A model generated the notes under the pieces. It had not been told where the DNA came from and did not search any database. It was given only the letters and a program-made list of their open reading frames with translations. The position numbers and the translations under genes are program-made. Positions 1 through 7,761 of a stretch of 36,150 nt of DNA are shown here, piece after piece (position 1 is the first letter of the stretch; each line of letters starts with the position of its first letter). The DNA lies in assembly GCF_000336385.2 (NCBI RefSeq), contig NZ_HG424588.1:1-36150 (forward strand). The letters are read 5' to 3'. This DNA comes from Lysobacter antibioticus HS124. GTDB lineage: Bacteria > Pseudomonadota > Gammaproteobacteria > Xanthomonadales > Xanthomonadaceae.

Positions 1-24
1 CGTTGATTTCTCTGCGCGTCCCGT

Positions 25-48
25 GGTCGCGGCTTACGCCGCTCCTAC
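25..48 (-). repeat. Short palindromic intergenic repeat (REP-like), copy 1
   Basis: Read on the minus strand this begins GTAGGAGCGGCG and ends in AAGCCGCGACC. Its centre folds as GCGGC/GCCGC around a 4-base loop. A second near-identical copy lies 40 bases away in the same orientation. GTAGGAGCGGCG-type units between genes are, from memory, common in Lysobacter, Xanthomonas and Pseudomonas genomes. Bases 1-242 hold nothing else I can support. Confidence 0.6.
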
Positions 49-87
49 AGGGGCATAGGACAAAGCGCGGCGAGAGTGAAGGACGGC

Positions 88-111
88 GGCCGCGGCTTGC
101 GCCGCTCCTAC
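88..111 (-). repeat. Short palindromic intergenic repeat (REP-like), copy 2
   Basis: Same core as the copy at 25-48, in the same orientation. It differs at two positions: the centre reads CTTGCG instead of CTTACG, and the left arm begins GGCC instead of GGTC. It lies downstream of the 3' end of the minus-strand gene that stops at 243, a usual place for REP-type units. Confidence 0.6.
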
Positions 112-242
112 CCTCCGCGTCACTTTCGAGCTTCGATCAACCTCAACCCCGTCGGATTTCCATGCGTCCCGGGGGCGCAGTCTATGGCCGCAGGCAATCC
201 CCATGGGGAAGCCGTTGCCGCAGTGAAGCCAGCACGCTTGGG

Positions 243-1865
243 CTACAGCGATTTGCTCTCGCGCATCGCCAGCACCCGCGCCGGCGCAGCGAACGAGTCA
301 CTGCGCGCCGCGCTCCAGAACGCCTGGAACACCGCATGCGCCGGCACCTTGCCGATCAGATCGCCCGGCGCGAGGAAGTTGTACAAGGCCCCCAGCGAAC
401 GCACCTCGGTCGGCGATACCCGGCGCAGGATGTGCTCGGGTCCGATCTCGCCGGCATGGCCGAGCCCGGCCGCGCACAGCAGGTCGCGCAGCGCCTTGAG
501 CGTGTTCTCGTGGAAATGGAATACCCGGCTGGCCTTGTCCGGCACGTCGAGCTTGCCCCAGCGGCTGGGGTCCTGGGTCGCCACGCCGGTCGGGCAGCGG
601 TCGGTGTGGCAGCTCTGCGCCTGGATGCAGCCCAACGCGAACATGTAGCCGCGCGCGGCGTTGCACCAGTCCGCGCCCATCGCCAGCGTCCGGGCGATAT
701 CGAAGGCGCTGACGATACGGCCGGCGGCGCCGATCCGGATCTTGTCGCGCAACTCCAGCCCGACCAGGGTGTTGTGCACCAGCATCAAGGCTTCGTGCAT
801 CGGTACGCCGACATGGTCGATGAACTCCGCCGGCGCCGCGCCGGTGCCGCCCTCGGCGCCGTCGACGACGATGAAGTCCGGCAGCAGCCCGGATTCGTGC
901 ATCGCCTTGGCGATGCCGAACCATTCCCAGGGATGGCCGATCGCGAGCTTGAACCCGGTCGGCTTGCCGCCGGACAGCTCGCGCAGGCGGGCGACGAAAC
1001 GCAACAGCCCCAACGGCGAATCGAACGCCGAATGCGCCGCCGGCGACACGCAGTCCTGGCCCATCGGCACGCCGCGGGTGGCGGAGATCTCGGCGCTGAC
1101 CTTGGCCGCCGGCAGCACGCCGCCGTGGCCGGGCTTGGCCCCTTGCGACAGCTTGATCTCGATCATCTTGACCTGCGGGTCGCCGGCGTTCGCGGCGAAG
1201 CGCTGTTCGTCGAACAGGCCGCGTTCGTCGCGGCAGCCGAAGTAGCCCGAGCCGATCTCCCACACCAGGTCGCCGCCGTTCTCGCGGTGATACGGCGAAA
1301 TCGAGCCCTCGCCGGTGTCGTGGTAGAAGCCGCCGAGCCTGGCGCCCCGGTTGAGCGCGCGGATCGCATTGGCCGACAGCGAACCGAAGCTCATCGCCGA
1401 GATGTTGAACACGCTGGCCGAGTACGGCTGGGCGGCGTTTTCGCCGATGACCACGCGAAAATCGTGCGGCACGTGCGCGGTCGGCGCCAGCGAATGGTTG
1501 ATCCACTCGTAATCGAGACCGTAGACGTCCTGCTGGCTGCCGAACGGGCGCACGTCGTTGACCGACTTGGCGCGCTGGTAGACCAGGGCGCGCTGCTGGC
1601 GCGAGAACGGCACCTCGGCGGTGTCGGCCTCGATGAAGTACTGGCGCATCTCCGGGCCGATCGATTCCAGGCCGTAGCGAAAGTGCGCCAGCACCGGATA
1701 GTTGCGCCGCAGGGTGCTGCGGGTCTGCAGCAGGTCGGCGGTGCCGAGCGCGGCGATCGCGCCGAACGCGGCCACGCCCCACCACCAGTCCGGATGGTGC
1801 AGCCAGGCCAGCAGCAACGAAAACAGGGTCAGCAGCAGGCTGGCGGCGTAAGCGGCATAACGCAT
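243..1865 (-). CDS. Stand-alone FMN-binding glutamate-synthase-like protein
   Basis: A 540-residue protein resembling the central FMN/iron-sulfur half of the glutamate synthase large subunit. It lacks the N-terminal glutaminase domain and the C-terminal GXGXG domain. The synthase barrel runs from about residue 140 to 500, with a glycine-rich FMN region around 'VVDGAEGGTGAAP'. Cysteines 413, 419 and 424 keep the C-x5-C-x4-C spacing that binds the [3Fe-4S] cluster ('CHTDRCPTGV'). A hydrophobic segment at residues 3-45 suggests one or two membrane-anchoring helices. The start chosen is the ATG directly before this segment; an upstream in-frame extension has no domain support. No gltD-like partner is nearby, so the electron donor is unknown. 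The family is clear; the real reaction in such stand-alone proteins is uncertain. Confidence 0.85.
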   Translation of the reverse strand: MRYAAYAASLLLTLFSLLLAWLHHPDWWWGVAAFGAIAALGTADLLQTRSTLRRNYPVLAHFRYGLESIGPEMRQYFIEADTAEVPFSRQQRALVYQRAKSVNDVRPFGSQQDVYGLDYEWINHSLAPTAHVPHDFRVVIGENAAQPYSASVFNISAMSFGSLSANAIRALNRGARLGGFYHDTGEGSISPYHRENGGDLVWEIGSGYFGCRDERGLFDEQRFAANAGDPQVKMIEIKLSQGAKPGHGGVLPAAKVSAEISATRGVPMGQDCVSPAAHSAFDSPLGLLRFVARLRELSGGKPTGFKLAIGHPWEWFGIAKAMHESGLLPDFIVVDGAEGGTGAAPAEFIDHVGVPMHEALMLVHNTLVGLELRDKIRIGAAGRIVSAFDIARTLAMGADWCNAARGYMFALGCIQAQSCHTDRCPTGVATQDPSRWGKLDVPDKASRVFHFHENTLKALRDLLCAAGLGHAGEIGPEHILRRVSPTEVRSLGALYNFLAPGDLIGKVPAHAVFQAFWSAARSDSFAAPARVLAMRESKSL

Positions 1866-1968
1866 GGCGATCGGTCGGTTCACGAGCGGGAGCCGAGCAT
1901 AACCGGCCGCGGGTGCAGGCACCGTGGCGGCGCGCCGCCGACGGGCTGCGGCCGCCCCGCCGCGCCGG

Positions 1969-3258
1969 CTACAGGCGCGCGTCGACCTGATCGCGCGGGT
2001 ACAGGCTCTTGATGTCGTACAACAGCGCGTCCGGCTTGCCGAACGCGCGCGCGCCGGCGGCGCCGAGCTGGCGGAACTGTTCGTGCGCGACCGCGACGAT
2101 CACCGCGTCGTAGACCCCGGCCGGCGGCGTTTCGACGATCTCCACGCCGTACTCGCGGCGGGCCTCTTCGGCGTTGGCCCAAGGGTCGTGGATCTCGACC
2201 CGGGCCCGGTACTCGCCGAATTCGCGCGCCAGGTCGATCACCCGGGTGTTGCGCAGGTCGGCGCAGTTTTCCTTGAAAGTGATCCCCAGGATCAGGATGC
2301 GCGAGTCGGCGACCGCGACGCCGCGTTGGATCATGCGCTTGATCACCTCGGCCGCGACGTGCCCGCCCATGGCGTCGTTGATGCGCCGGCAGGCGAGCAG
2401 GATGTCGGGATAGTAGCCCGCGCTTTGCGCCTTCTGGATCAGGTAGTAGGGGTCCACGCCGATGCAGTGGCCGCCGACCAGGCCGGGGCGGAACGGCAGG
2501 AAATTCCACTTGCTGCCCGCCGCTTCCAGCACCTCGGTGGTGTCGATGCCCAGGCGCTGGAAGATCAAGGCGAACTCGTTGATCAGGGCGATGTTGGCGT
2601 CGCGCTGGGTGTTCTCGATGACCTTGGCCGCCTCGGCCACGCGCAGGCTGGAGGCCTTGTGGGTGCCGGCCGGGATGATGCTGCGGTACAGCGCGTCGAC
2701 CCGCTCGGCGGTGGTCTCGTTGGAGCCGGACGTGACCTTGGGAATGTCGGTCAGGCGACGCTGGCGATCGCCGGGGTTGATCCGTTCCGGGCTGTAGCCG
2801 ACGAAGAAGTCCTGATTGAAGCGCAAACCCGAAGCGCGTTCGAGCTCGGGAATGCAGATCTCCTCGGTCGCGCCGGGATAGACGGTGGACTCGTAGATCA
2901 CCGTGTCGCCGGGCTTGAGCAGTTCGCCGAGCGCGCGGCTGGCCTGGACCAACGGGGTGAAATCCGGCCGCTTGTGCTCGTCGATGGGAGTCGGCACCGT
3001 GATCACGTAGGTGTCGCGATCGGCCAGATCCCGCAAGCTGGCGCTGAAACGCAGCCGGGTCGCGGCGGCGATCTCGGCGGCGTCGTTCTCGCGATGCGAG
3101 TCCTCGCCCTGGCTGAGCTGGGCCACCCGCACCGGATTGATGTCGTAACCGACGGTGTCGTAGCGCTTGCCGAATTCCAGCGCCAGCGGCAGGCCGACGT
3201 AGCCCAGGCCGATGACGCCGATGCGCGTTTGCGCGAGATTGCCGCCCTGCTCCGCCAT
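1969..3258 (-). CDS. tviB: UDP-N-acetylhexosamine 6-dehydrogenase, TviB/WbpA type
   Basis: A 429-residue nucleotide-sugar dehydrogenase of the UDP-glucose/UDP-N-acetylhexosamine family. It oxidises C6 of the UDP-sugar to the uronate using NAD. The N-terminal Rossmann motif is GLGYVG at residues 17-22. The catalytic lysine lies in 'AEAAKVIENTQRD' (K212) and the catalytic cysteine is C265 in 'GGHCIGVDPYY'. The C-terminal UDP-binding domain follows ('GITFKENCADLRNTR'). Overall wording matches the Vi-polysaccharide enzyme TviB and WbpA more closely than UDP-glucose dehydrogenases. It is not inside a visible polysaccharide cluster: upstream on the same strand is a diguanylate cyclase and downstream the glutamate-synthase-like gene, with gaps of 90 and 103 bases. 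A role in a surface polysaccharide under c-di-GMP influence is only inference. Confidence 0.88.
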   Translation of the reverse strand: MAEQGGNLAQTRIGVIGLGYVGLPLALEFGKRYDTVGYDINPVRVAQLSQGEDSHRENDAAEIAAATRLRFSASLRDLADRDTYVITVPTPIDEHKRPDFTPLVQASRALGELLKPGDTVIYESTVYPGATEEICIPELERASGLRFNQDFFVGYSPERINPGDRQRRLTDIPKVTSGSNETTAERVDALYRSIIPAGTHKASSLRVAEAAKVIENTQRDANIALINEFALIFQRLGIDTTEVLEAAGSKWNFLPFRPGLVGGHCIGVDPYYLIQKAQSAGYYPDILLACRRINDAMGGHVAAEVIKRMIQRGVAVADSRILILGITFKENCADLRNTRVIDLAREFGEYRARVEIHDPWANAEEARREYGVEIVETPPAGVYDAVIVAVAHEQFRQLGAAGARAFGKPDALLYDIKSLYPRDQVDARL

Positions 3259-3348
3259 GCCCTGCCCCGATCGTTGAGTCTGCGCCGGGTCGCCCGGGTC
3301 GGTGGATTCTAGTGAGCCGCTTTCGCCGCTGGCAAACCCCGCACCGGC

Positions 3349-4407
3349 TCAGCCGTCGGCGCAGACCACCTGATTGCGGCCGCGTTGCTTGGCCTGGTAC
3401 AGGGCCGCGTCGGCATGGCGCATCCACATCGCCGCGCTGACCGTGCGCGGCCCGGTCGATGCCAGGCCGATGCTGACCGTGCAACGCAGCGCCGGGGCGT
3501 CGTCGAAGCGGGCGTCCTCGATCGCCTTGCGGATGCGCTCGGCGATCGATCGGGCCGGTTCGTCCTCGATGTTCATCAGCACCAGGGCGAACTCGTCGCC
3601 GCCGATCCGGCTGGCGGTGTCGGTCAGGCGCACCACGCCGTGCAGGATGCCGGCGACCCGGCGCAACACCGCGTCGCCGATCTGGTGGCCGTGGAAGTCG
3701 TTGATGTCCTTGAAATGGTCGACGTCGATCAGGATCAGGCTGGCGTTCCTGGCCGAACGCGCGCAATGGGTCATGGCCGCGGTCGCCGAATCGTCCCAGT
3801 GCAAGCGATTCTGCAGGCCGGTCAGCGGATCGGTGCGGCTGAGCTGGTCGAGCTGCTTGTTCTGCCGCACCACCTTGCGCGCCAGGCCGTAGGCGGCGCT
3901 GCTGATCGCCATCGGATAGACGAACATGAACGGCAAACAGGCCAGGACCACCGTCATCGAGCTGTAGGGCGCGAACGGGAAGCCGATCAGCGTCCACACC
4001 GCAGCGGCGGTGAGCAGCATCGCCAGCGCGGTGCGCACCAGGAAACGCCAGCCGCCGACGCCGATCTTGTCGGCCGAAAGCATCACCGCCAGCAAGGCGC
4101 TGGGCACGATGTTGAACTGCATCACCGCGATCCACATCCCGCCCATGGCCGAGTCGATCACCAGATTGCGGTATTCGGCGTACTCCGGATCGCGACTGCG
4201 CGAGGCCAGTACGTAGGCCAGCGTCGGCCACAGGTAGCCGTTGGCGAACAACAGCGTCCACAGCCCCCAGCCGGCGTGCTGCTCGTACAGCACCCCGGCC
4301 ACGGCGAAGAACCCGAAGCCCAGCCCGAGCGAACGCATCGCGTAGATGCGGCGGACGAAACGCAGATGCTCGGCGGTGCGCCCCGCTTCCCGGGAACTGT
4401 CGGTCAT
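3349..4407 (-). CDS. MASE2-GGDEF membrane diguanylate cyclase
   Basis: A 352-residue predicted inner-membrane enzyme that would make cyclic di-GMP from two GTP. Residues about 15-180 are an N-terminal MASE2 sensor with several hydrophobic helices, the architecture known from AdrA/DgcC. The GGDEF domain begins at 'SRTDPLTGLQNR' (about residue 190) and has an intact active-site GGDEF at 269-273. The inhibitory I-site RxxD is at R260-D263, exactly five residues before the active site, so product feedback inhibition is expected. The start used is the ATG of 'MTDSSREAG', preceded by a GAGGGGG stretch. The frame stays open further upstream but without domain support. It is transcribed divergently from the small gene at 4742 and may read through toward tviB. 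Confidence 0.88.
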   Translation of the reverse strand: MTDSSREAGRTAEHLRFVRRIYAMRSLGLGFGFFAVAGVLYEQHAGWGLWTLLFANGYLWPTLAYVLASRSRDPEYAEYRNLVIDSAMGGMWIAVMQFNIVPSALLAVMLSADKIGVGGWRFLVRTALAMLLTAAAVWTLIGFPFAPYSSMTVVLACLPFMFVYPMAISSAAYGLARKVVRQNKQLDQLSRTDPLTGLQNRLHWDDSATAAMTHCARSARNASLILIDVDHFKDINDFHGHQIGDAVLRRVAGILHGVVRLTDTASRIGGDEFALVLMNIEDEPARSIAERIRKAIEDARFDDAPALRCTVSIGLASTGPRTVSAAMWMRHADAALYQAKQRGRNQVVCADG

Positions 4408-4741
4408 TCCGCTCACGCCCCCTCGCTCGTGGATGATCGCGTCGAATCGGTCCCTGCCTCGGTAATCCGAGCATACCTTGCCTGACGGCGCCGGGTGCGC
4501 GCAGGAGGGGCCGGCAGCGGGCCGCCGCCGGCCCGACGCCCGGGCCCGGCGGGCATCGGCAAGAGGGCCCGGATCGCCCGGCGACAGCGAGCGGGAGCCG
4601 CGTGACCGCGGTCGCGCAGGGAGCGGATTCCGGTCGCAGAGATGAACGTTTGTCTCGATTGAATGCCGCTCTACACGTGCATCTAACGATGCGATCGGGC
4701 ACCATCTGCGCAACAGGGGGTTCCTCCACGGAGCCTGAGCG
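4408..4741. other. Divergent intergenic region
   Basis: About 330 bases between the diverging diguanylate cyclase and the 115-residue gene. It must hold both promoters. I see no RNA gene, no strong inverted repeat and no convincing coding frame. A GGAG ribosome-binding site lies at 4730-4733, just before the gene at 4742. Confidence 0.5.
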
Positions 4742-5089
4742 ATGACGACGACCCTACGCGGCCGCCACAGCCCCAACACGCCCGGGCTCAGTTACTGGGC
4801 CAGCCATTACCGGCATGCGGATTTCTACCGCGACGGCATGCGCTTCAGCGATTACGCACCGGCGTTCTACGTCGGCATTTCGGTGCATCTGGAACATCCG
4901 GACCGGGACTTCGACGACCCGACCCTGCAACTGCGCCAGCGCTATCAGCGCATCCGCCTGGGCTCGGCGCTGAACTGGGAACAGGCCGAACGCGCCGCGC
5001 GCTCGGCCTGGCAACGCGCGCGCAATACCGCCGAAGCGGCGCAGGCGCGCATCGCCCGGCATATGGCCGAGTTGGCCGCACAGCCCTGA
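4742..5089 (+). CDS. Small 'YWxxHY...YAPA' protein, paralogue of the gene at 30156
   Basis: A 115-residue protein of unknown function with no signal peptide or membrane segment. It shares its framework with the 93-residue protein encoded at 30156: 'SYWASHYRHADFYRDG' near the N-terminus, then 'FSDYAPAFYVGI', then 'RYQRIRLGSALNW' and an Ala/Trp helix ('AARSAWQRA'). From memory, similar YW..HY...YY..G.SYDDYAPAY proteins are widespread in proteobacteria with no agreed function; I could not check this. A good ribosome-binding site (ACGGAG, 9 bases upstream) supports the ATG. The tail after residue 95 is Ala/Arg-rich and absent from the paralogue. Confidence 0.75.
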   Translation: MTTTLRGRHSPNTPGLSYWASHYRHADFYRDGMRFSDYAPAFYVGISVHLEHPDRDFDDPTLQLRQRYQRIRLGSALNWEQAERAARSAWQRARNTAEAAQARIARHMAELAAQP

Positions 5090-5264
5090 CCCGACGCGGC
5101 GATTCCGCAGCGAACGATCGCGGACGAATATCTCTCCTCTCCGGGAGGGATCGGCCGTCTCGAGACGACCGCGGCGAGGGGCCCGGGGTGCGGCACGGCG
5201 CGGGCCTTGCGGCAACGACGGCGCGCGCGCCGGATGCCACAGCCCGAACGCCGGAGCCCGAAGG

Positions 5265-5966
5265 TCAGAGCTTGAAACGGCCGCCGTCGACGCGCAGGAT
5301 CTCGCCGGTGCAGTAGGCCGCATCGCTGAGGTACATCACCGCCGCCACCACGTCCTCGGGCGCGCCGATGCGCCCGAGCACCGTGCGCGCGGCGATCGCG
5401 TCCTCTTGCTCGGCCCGCTCGGCCGGGTCGCGCACCGACGGCAGCACGGTCCCGGGCGCGACCGCGTTGACCCGGGTCGGCGCCAATTCGCTCGCCAACG
5501 CGCGCACCAGCCCGGCGCCGGCGGCACGACTGACCTGATAGGCCGCATGGCCGGGAAAGGAACGATCCAGATAGGTGTCCAGCAGCATCACCACCGAACG
5601 CAGCGGGCGGCGGCGCTGCAGCGCCAGCGCCAATTCCCACGGCGCCAGCAGGTTGACCTGCAGATGGCGCCGCATGCGATCGCGTTCCTGCTCCAGCCCG
5701 GCGGCGTCGATCCCGCTCCAATGCCGACCACGCTCGAACATCGAGGCGCTGAGCACCAGATCGGTGATCTGCGCCTCGGGCAAGGCCGGCAGCGGCTGAT
5801 TCAGGTCCCAGCTCCAGCCGATCACGGGGCGCGGATACGGCGCCGGCTCGGCATCGGCGTCGCGGCGGTGCGCGACCACCGTGTCGCCGCGCGCCAGGCA
5901 GGCCTCGGCGATGGCGCGGCCGATGCGGCGCGAGGCGCCGGTGACCAAAGTGACGCGCTCGGACAT
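5265..5966 (-). CDS. folM: FolM-like short-chain dehydrogenase (pteridine reductase family), atypical active site
   Basis: A 233-residue SDR. The cofactor motif is TGASRRIG (residues 9-16); the RRIG form is typical of NADPH-dependent FolM/PTR1 dihydropterin reductases. As in those enzymes the usual SDR serine is replaced by aspartate (D130), exactly 13 residues before tyrosine Y143. The expected lysine of YxxxK is arginine (Y143-Q-V-S-R147). The usual N-A-S/G motif reads S-A-S (73-75). The C-terminal 'VNAVAPGTVLPS' and 'YCTGEILRVDGGR' are normal. The start ATG overlaps the stop of the FolK-like gene as TGATG, so translation is probably coupled. A dihydromonapterin or dihydrobiopterin reductase is the best guess; the K-to-R change may lower or alter activity. 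Confidence 0.75.
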   Translation of the reverse strand: MSERVTLVTGASRRIGRAIAEACLARGDTVVAHRRDADAEPAPYPRPVIGWSWDLNQPLPALPEAQITDLVLSASMFERGRHWSGIDAAGLEQERDRMRRHLQVNLLAPWELALALQRRRPLRSVVMLLDTYLDRSFPGHAAYQVSRAAGAGLVRALASELAPTRVNAVAPGTVLPSVRDPAERAEQEDAIAARTVLGRIGAPEDVVAAVMYLSDAAYCTGEILRVDGGRFKL

Positions 5967-6520
5967 CAACGGGCCTCCGCGGTGAAGTCGGCGACGGGAT
6001 CGCACGAGCGCAACCAACGTTCGACGAAGCCCGCACCGGCCAGGGAATAGAAACCTTCGGCATTGCGTTGCGGTACGAACCCGCGCTGGGCGGCCACCGT
6101 GTCCAGCGCCTGTTTCAACGCCGGCAACGGCAGTTGATACAGGCCATGGAACAGGTAAGGCCGGCCCGGATCGTAACGCGGCTGCCATCGCACCTGTGTG
6201 TCGACGAGCCCGACCAGATCGATGTCCAGCGGCACCGGCAAGGCCCGCTGCGGATCGCGGCGCCGTCCGAAGTCGCTCTCGATCTGCTTGAAACGTCGCT
6301 CCAGCGCGGCGGCGTTGTCGGCCGCGGCGATCTGCAGCGCCAACATCAGGTTCACCGTCACCCCGCCGCGATAGTCGCGGTGGCGGTCGGCGAACAGGTC
6401 GGAACAACCGCGCAGGCCGTGCGGTCCCGCCTCGGCGCACAGTCGCGCGGCGGCGACGATCAGGTTCTCGACCCGCGCGCCGTCGCAGGCGCCCAGGCAG
6501 ATCAGTGCGATCGCGCTCAT
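5966..6520 (-). CDS. folK: Divergent HPPK (FolK-like) pterin pyrophosphokinase
   Basis: A 184-residue protein resembling 6-hydroxymethyl-7,8-dihydropterin pyrophosphokinase, which moves pyrophosphate from ATP to the pterin in folate synthesis. 'GRRRDPQRALPVPLDID' aligns without gaps to the E. coli FolK signature. It keeps the counterparts of R82, R84 and R88 (R86, R88, R92) and the two magnesium-binding aspartates (D99, D101). The counterpart of R92 is valine (V96). The usual N-terminal GSN motif reads GACDG, while an asparagine remains in 'GGVTVNLMLAL'. It is about 25 residues longer than E. coli FolK. The gene is translationally coupled to the FolM-like gene, which fits a shared pterin pathway. 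A second, housekeeping folK elsewhere is likely; that is inference. Confidence 0.65.
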   Translation of the reverse strand: MSAIALICLGACDGARVENLIVAAARLCAEAGPHGLRGCSDLFADRHRDYRGGVTVNLMLALQIAAADNAAALERRFKQIESDFGRRRDPQRALPVPLDIDLVGLVDTQVRWQPRYDPGRPYLFHGLYQLPLPALKQALDTVAAQRGFVPQRNAEGFYSLAGAGFVERWLRSCDPVADFTAEAR

Positions 6521-6617
6521 GCTGCGCCCGCCTGCGTCGCGCAGGCGCGGCGCGGATCGAGGACTGACCGGATCGTGTCGTTGCGGTGGTTCAATGCGGC
6601 GCCTCGTCGGTGGGCGG

Positions 6618-6640
6618 CGACGGCGCGCCCGGCGCCGTCG
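6618..6640. terminator. GC-rich hairpin between epimerase and folK-like gene
   Basis: A perfect 9-base stem (CGACGGCGC / GCGCCGTCG) with a 5-base loop. It lies downstream of the epimerase gene and upstream of the folK-like start. Neither strand has a T-run after it, so a terminator role is uncertain. Confidence 0.25.
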
Positions 6641-6711
6641 TCATCGGCTCCATTCTAGCCAGCGTCGGGCGGACGCCCCAGCCCGTGTCCGCGATCGCTC
6701 CCGGCACCGGT

Positions 6712-7695
6712 TCACATCACCGGATAAGGCATGTCCTCGAAGCGCTGCGCGTGATAGCCCTTGACCCCGACTTCGCGGGCCAGCCCGCTGCGGAAATCGC
6801 GCCCCTCGCGCAGGCAGTCCAGCACGTGGCCGAAACCGTAGCGCGGTGCCCAGCCGAGGTCTCGGCGGGCGCGCGCGTTGTCGTAGATCCGGTCGAGCTC
6901 GGGGAACAGGCGCCAGCCCTGCGCCGCGTACAGGTCGCGGCAATGCGGGAACAGGCGTTCGACCGCGGCAGCCGCGTCGCGGCGCAGCTCGGCGCGGTCC
7001 GCACGCGAGAAGGGCGTGGTGGCCGAGACGATGTAGCGCCCGAAACCCAGCGCCGGCGCGCGCTCGATCGCGCACAGGTGAGCCTGGACCACGTCGTCGA
7101 TGTCGGCGCGCCGATACAGCAGTTCATTCGCCTGCGCATTGGCCGGGCTGTAGACACTGCGCACCGCCGCATCGTCGTCGTCCTCAGGGAAGAAGCGCGA
7201 GGTGCGCAGCACCAGCACCGGCAGGCGATGCTTGCGGTGGAACAGCTCGCACAAGCCTTCGGCGGCGATCTTGGTGGTGCCGTAGATGTTCTTCGGCACC
7301 GGCGCCACGTCCTCGTCGATCCACGCCGCCGGCTCGCCGGGCGCCGGGCTCAGCGCCGCGCCGAAGGCGCTGGTGGTGCTGGTGAACACGAACGCCTCGA
7401 CCCGCTCGGCCAGCGCCGCCTCGAGCAGGGCCAGGGTGCCGGCGACATTGGTGTCGACGAACTGGCGGTAGCTGTGGGTGGCCACGTGCGGCTTGTGCAG
7501 GGTCGCGGCGTGGATCACCTGGCGCACCCCGCGCATCGCCGCGGCGACGAAATCGGGATCGGCGATCGAACCGACCGCATCGGTAAAGGCCGAAGGCTTG
7601 ATGTCCACGCCGCGAACGTCGCGCCCTTGCGCGCGCAAACGACGCATCAGGCCTTCGCCGAGGTGGCCGGCGCTGCCGGTAACGAGAATCGACAT
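6712..7695 (-). CDS. NAD-dependent epimerase/dehydratase (extended SDR)
   Basis: A 327-residue extended short-chain dehydrogenase acting on a sugar or other nucleotide-linked substrate that I cannot identify. The NAD-binding motif is TGSAGHLGEG (residues 6-15). The catalytic Y138-x3-K142 ('IYGTTK') is intact, with the Ser/Thr pair in 'TSTTS' (105-109). The C-terminal half has 'DLGWAPRYGFGHVLDCL', typical of sugar epimerases. It stands between a serine hydrolase upstream and the folK/folM-like pair downstream, all on the minus strand, with no obvious sugar pathway around it. The start ATG is clear ('MSILVTG'). Confidence 0.82.
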   Translation of the reverse strand: MSILVTGSAGHLGEGLMRRLRAQGRDVRGVDIKPSAFTDAVGSIADPDFVAAAMRGVRQVIHAATLHKPHVATHSYRQFVDTNVAGTLALLEAALAERVEAFVFTSTTSAFGAALSPAPGEPAAWIDEDVAPVPKNIYGTTKIAAEGLCELFHRKHRLPVLVLRTSRFFPEDDDDAAVRSVYSPANAQANELLYRRADIDDVVQAHLCAIERAPALGFGRYIVSATTPFSRADRAELRRDAAAAVERLFPHCRDLYAAQGWRLFPELDRIYDNARARRDLGWAPRYGFGHVLDCLREGRDFRSGLAREVGVKGYHAQRFEDMPYPVM

Positions 7696-7761
7696 CGGTG
7701 CTCGCTCCTGGCCGGGGCCGGGCGCGGACGCGCACGCGGCGAACCGGCAAAGAAGCGGACA

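Noticed and set aside
1926-1939. 14-base palindrome GGCGGCGCGCCGCC
   Set aside because: Made only of G and C in a very G+C-rich genome, with no T-run; expected by chance.
1880-4729. Very long minus-strand open frame (949 codons)
   Set aside because: It covers the tviB and diguanylate cyclase genes in another frame and translates to Arg/Ala/Gly-rich sequence without motifs; a by-product of high G+C.
5156-5167. Palindrome CGTCTCGAGACG
   Set aside because: A single 12-base palindrome between convergent genes, without a U-run or repeat partner.
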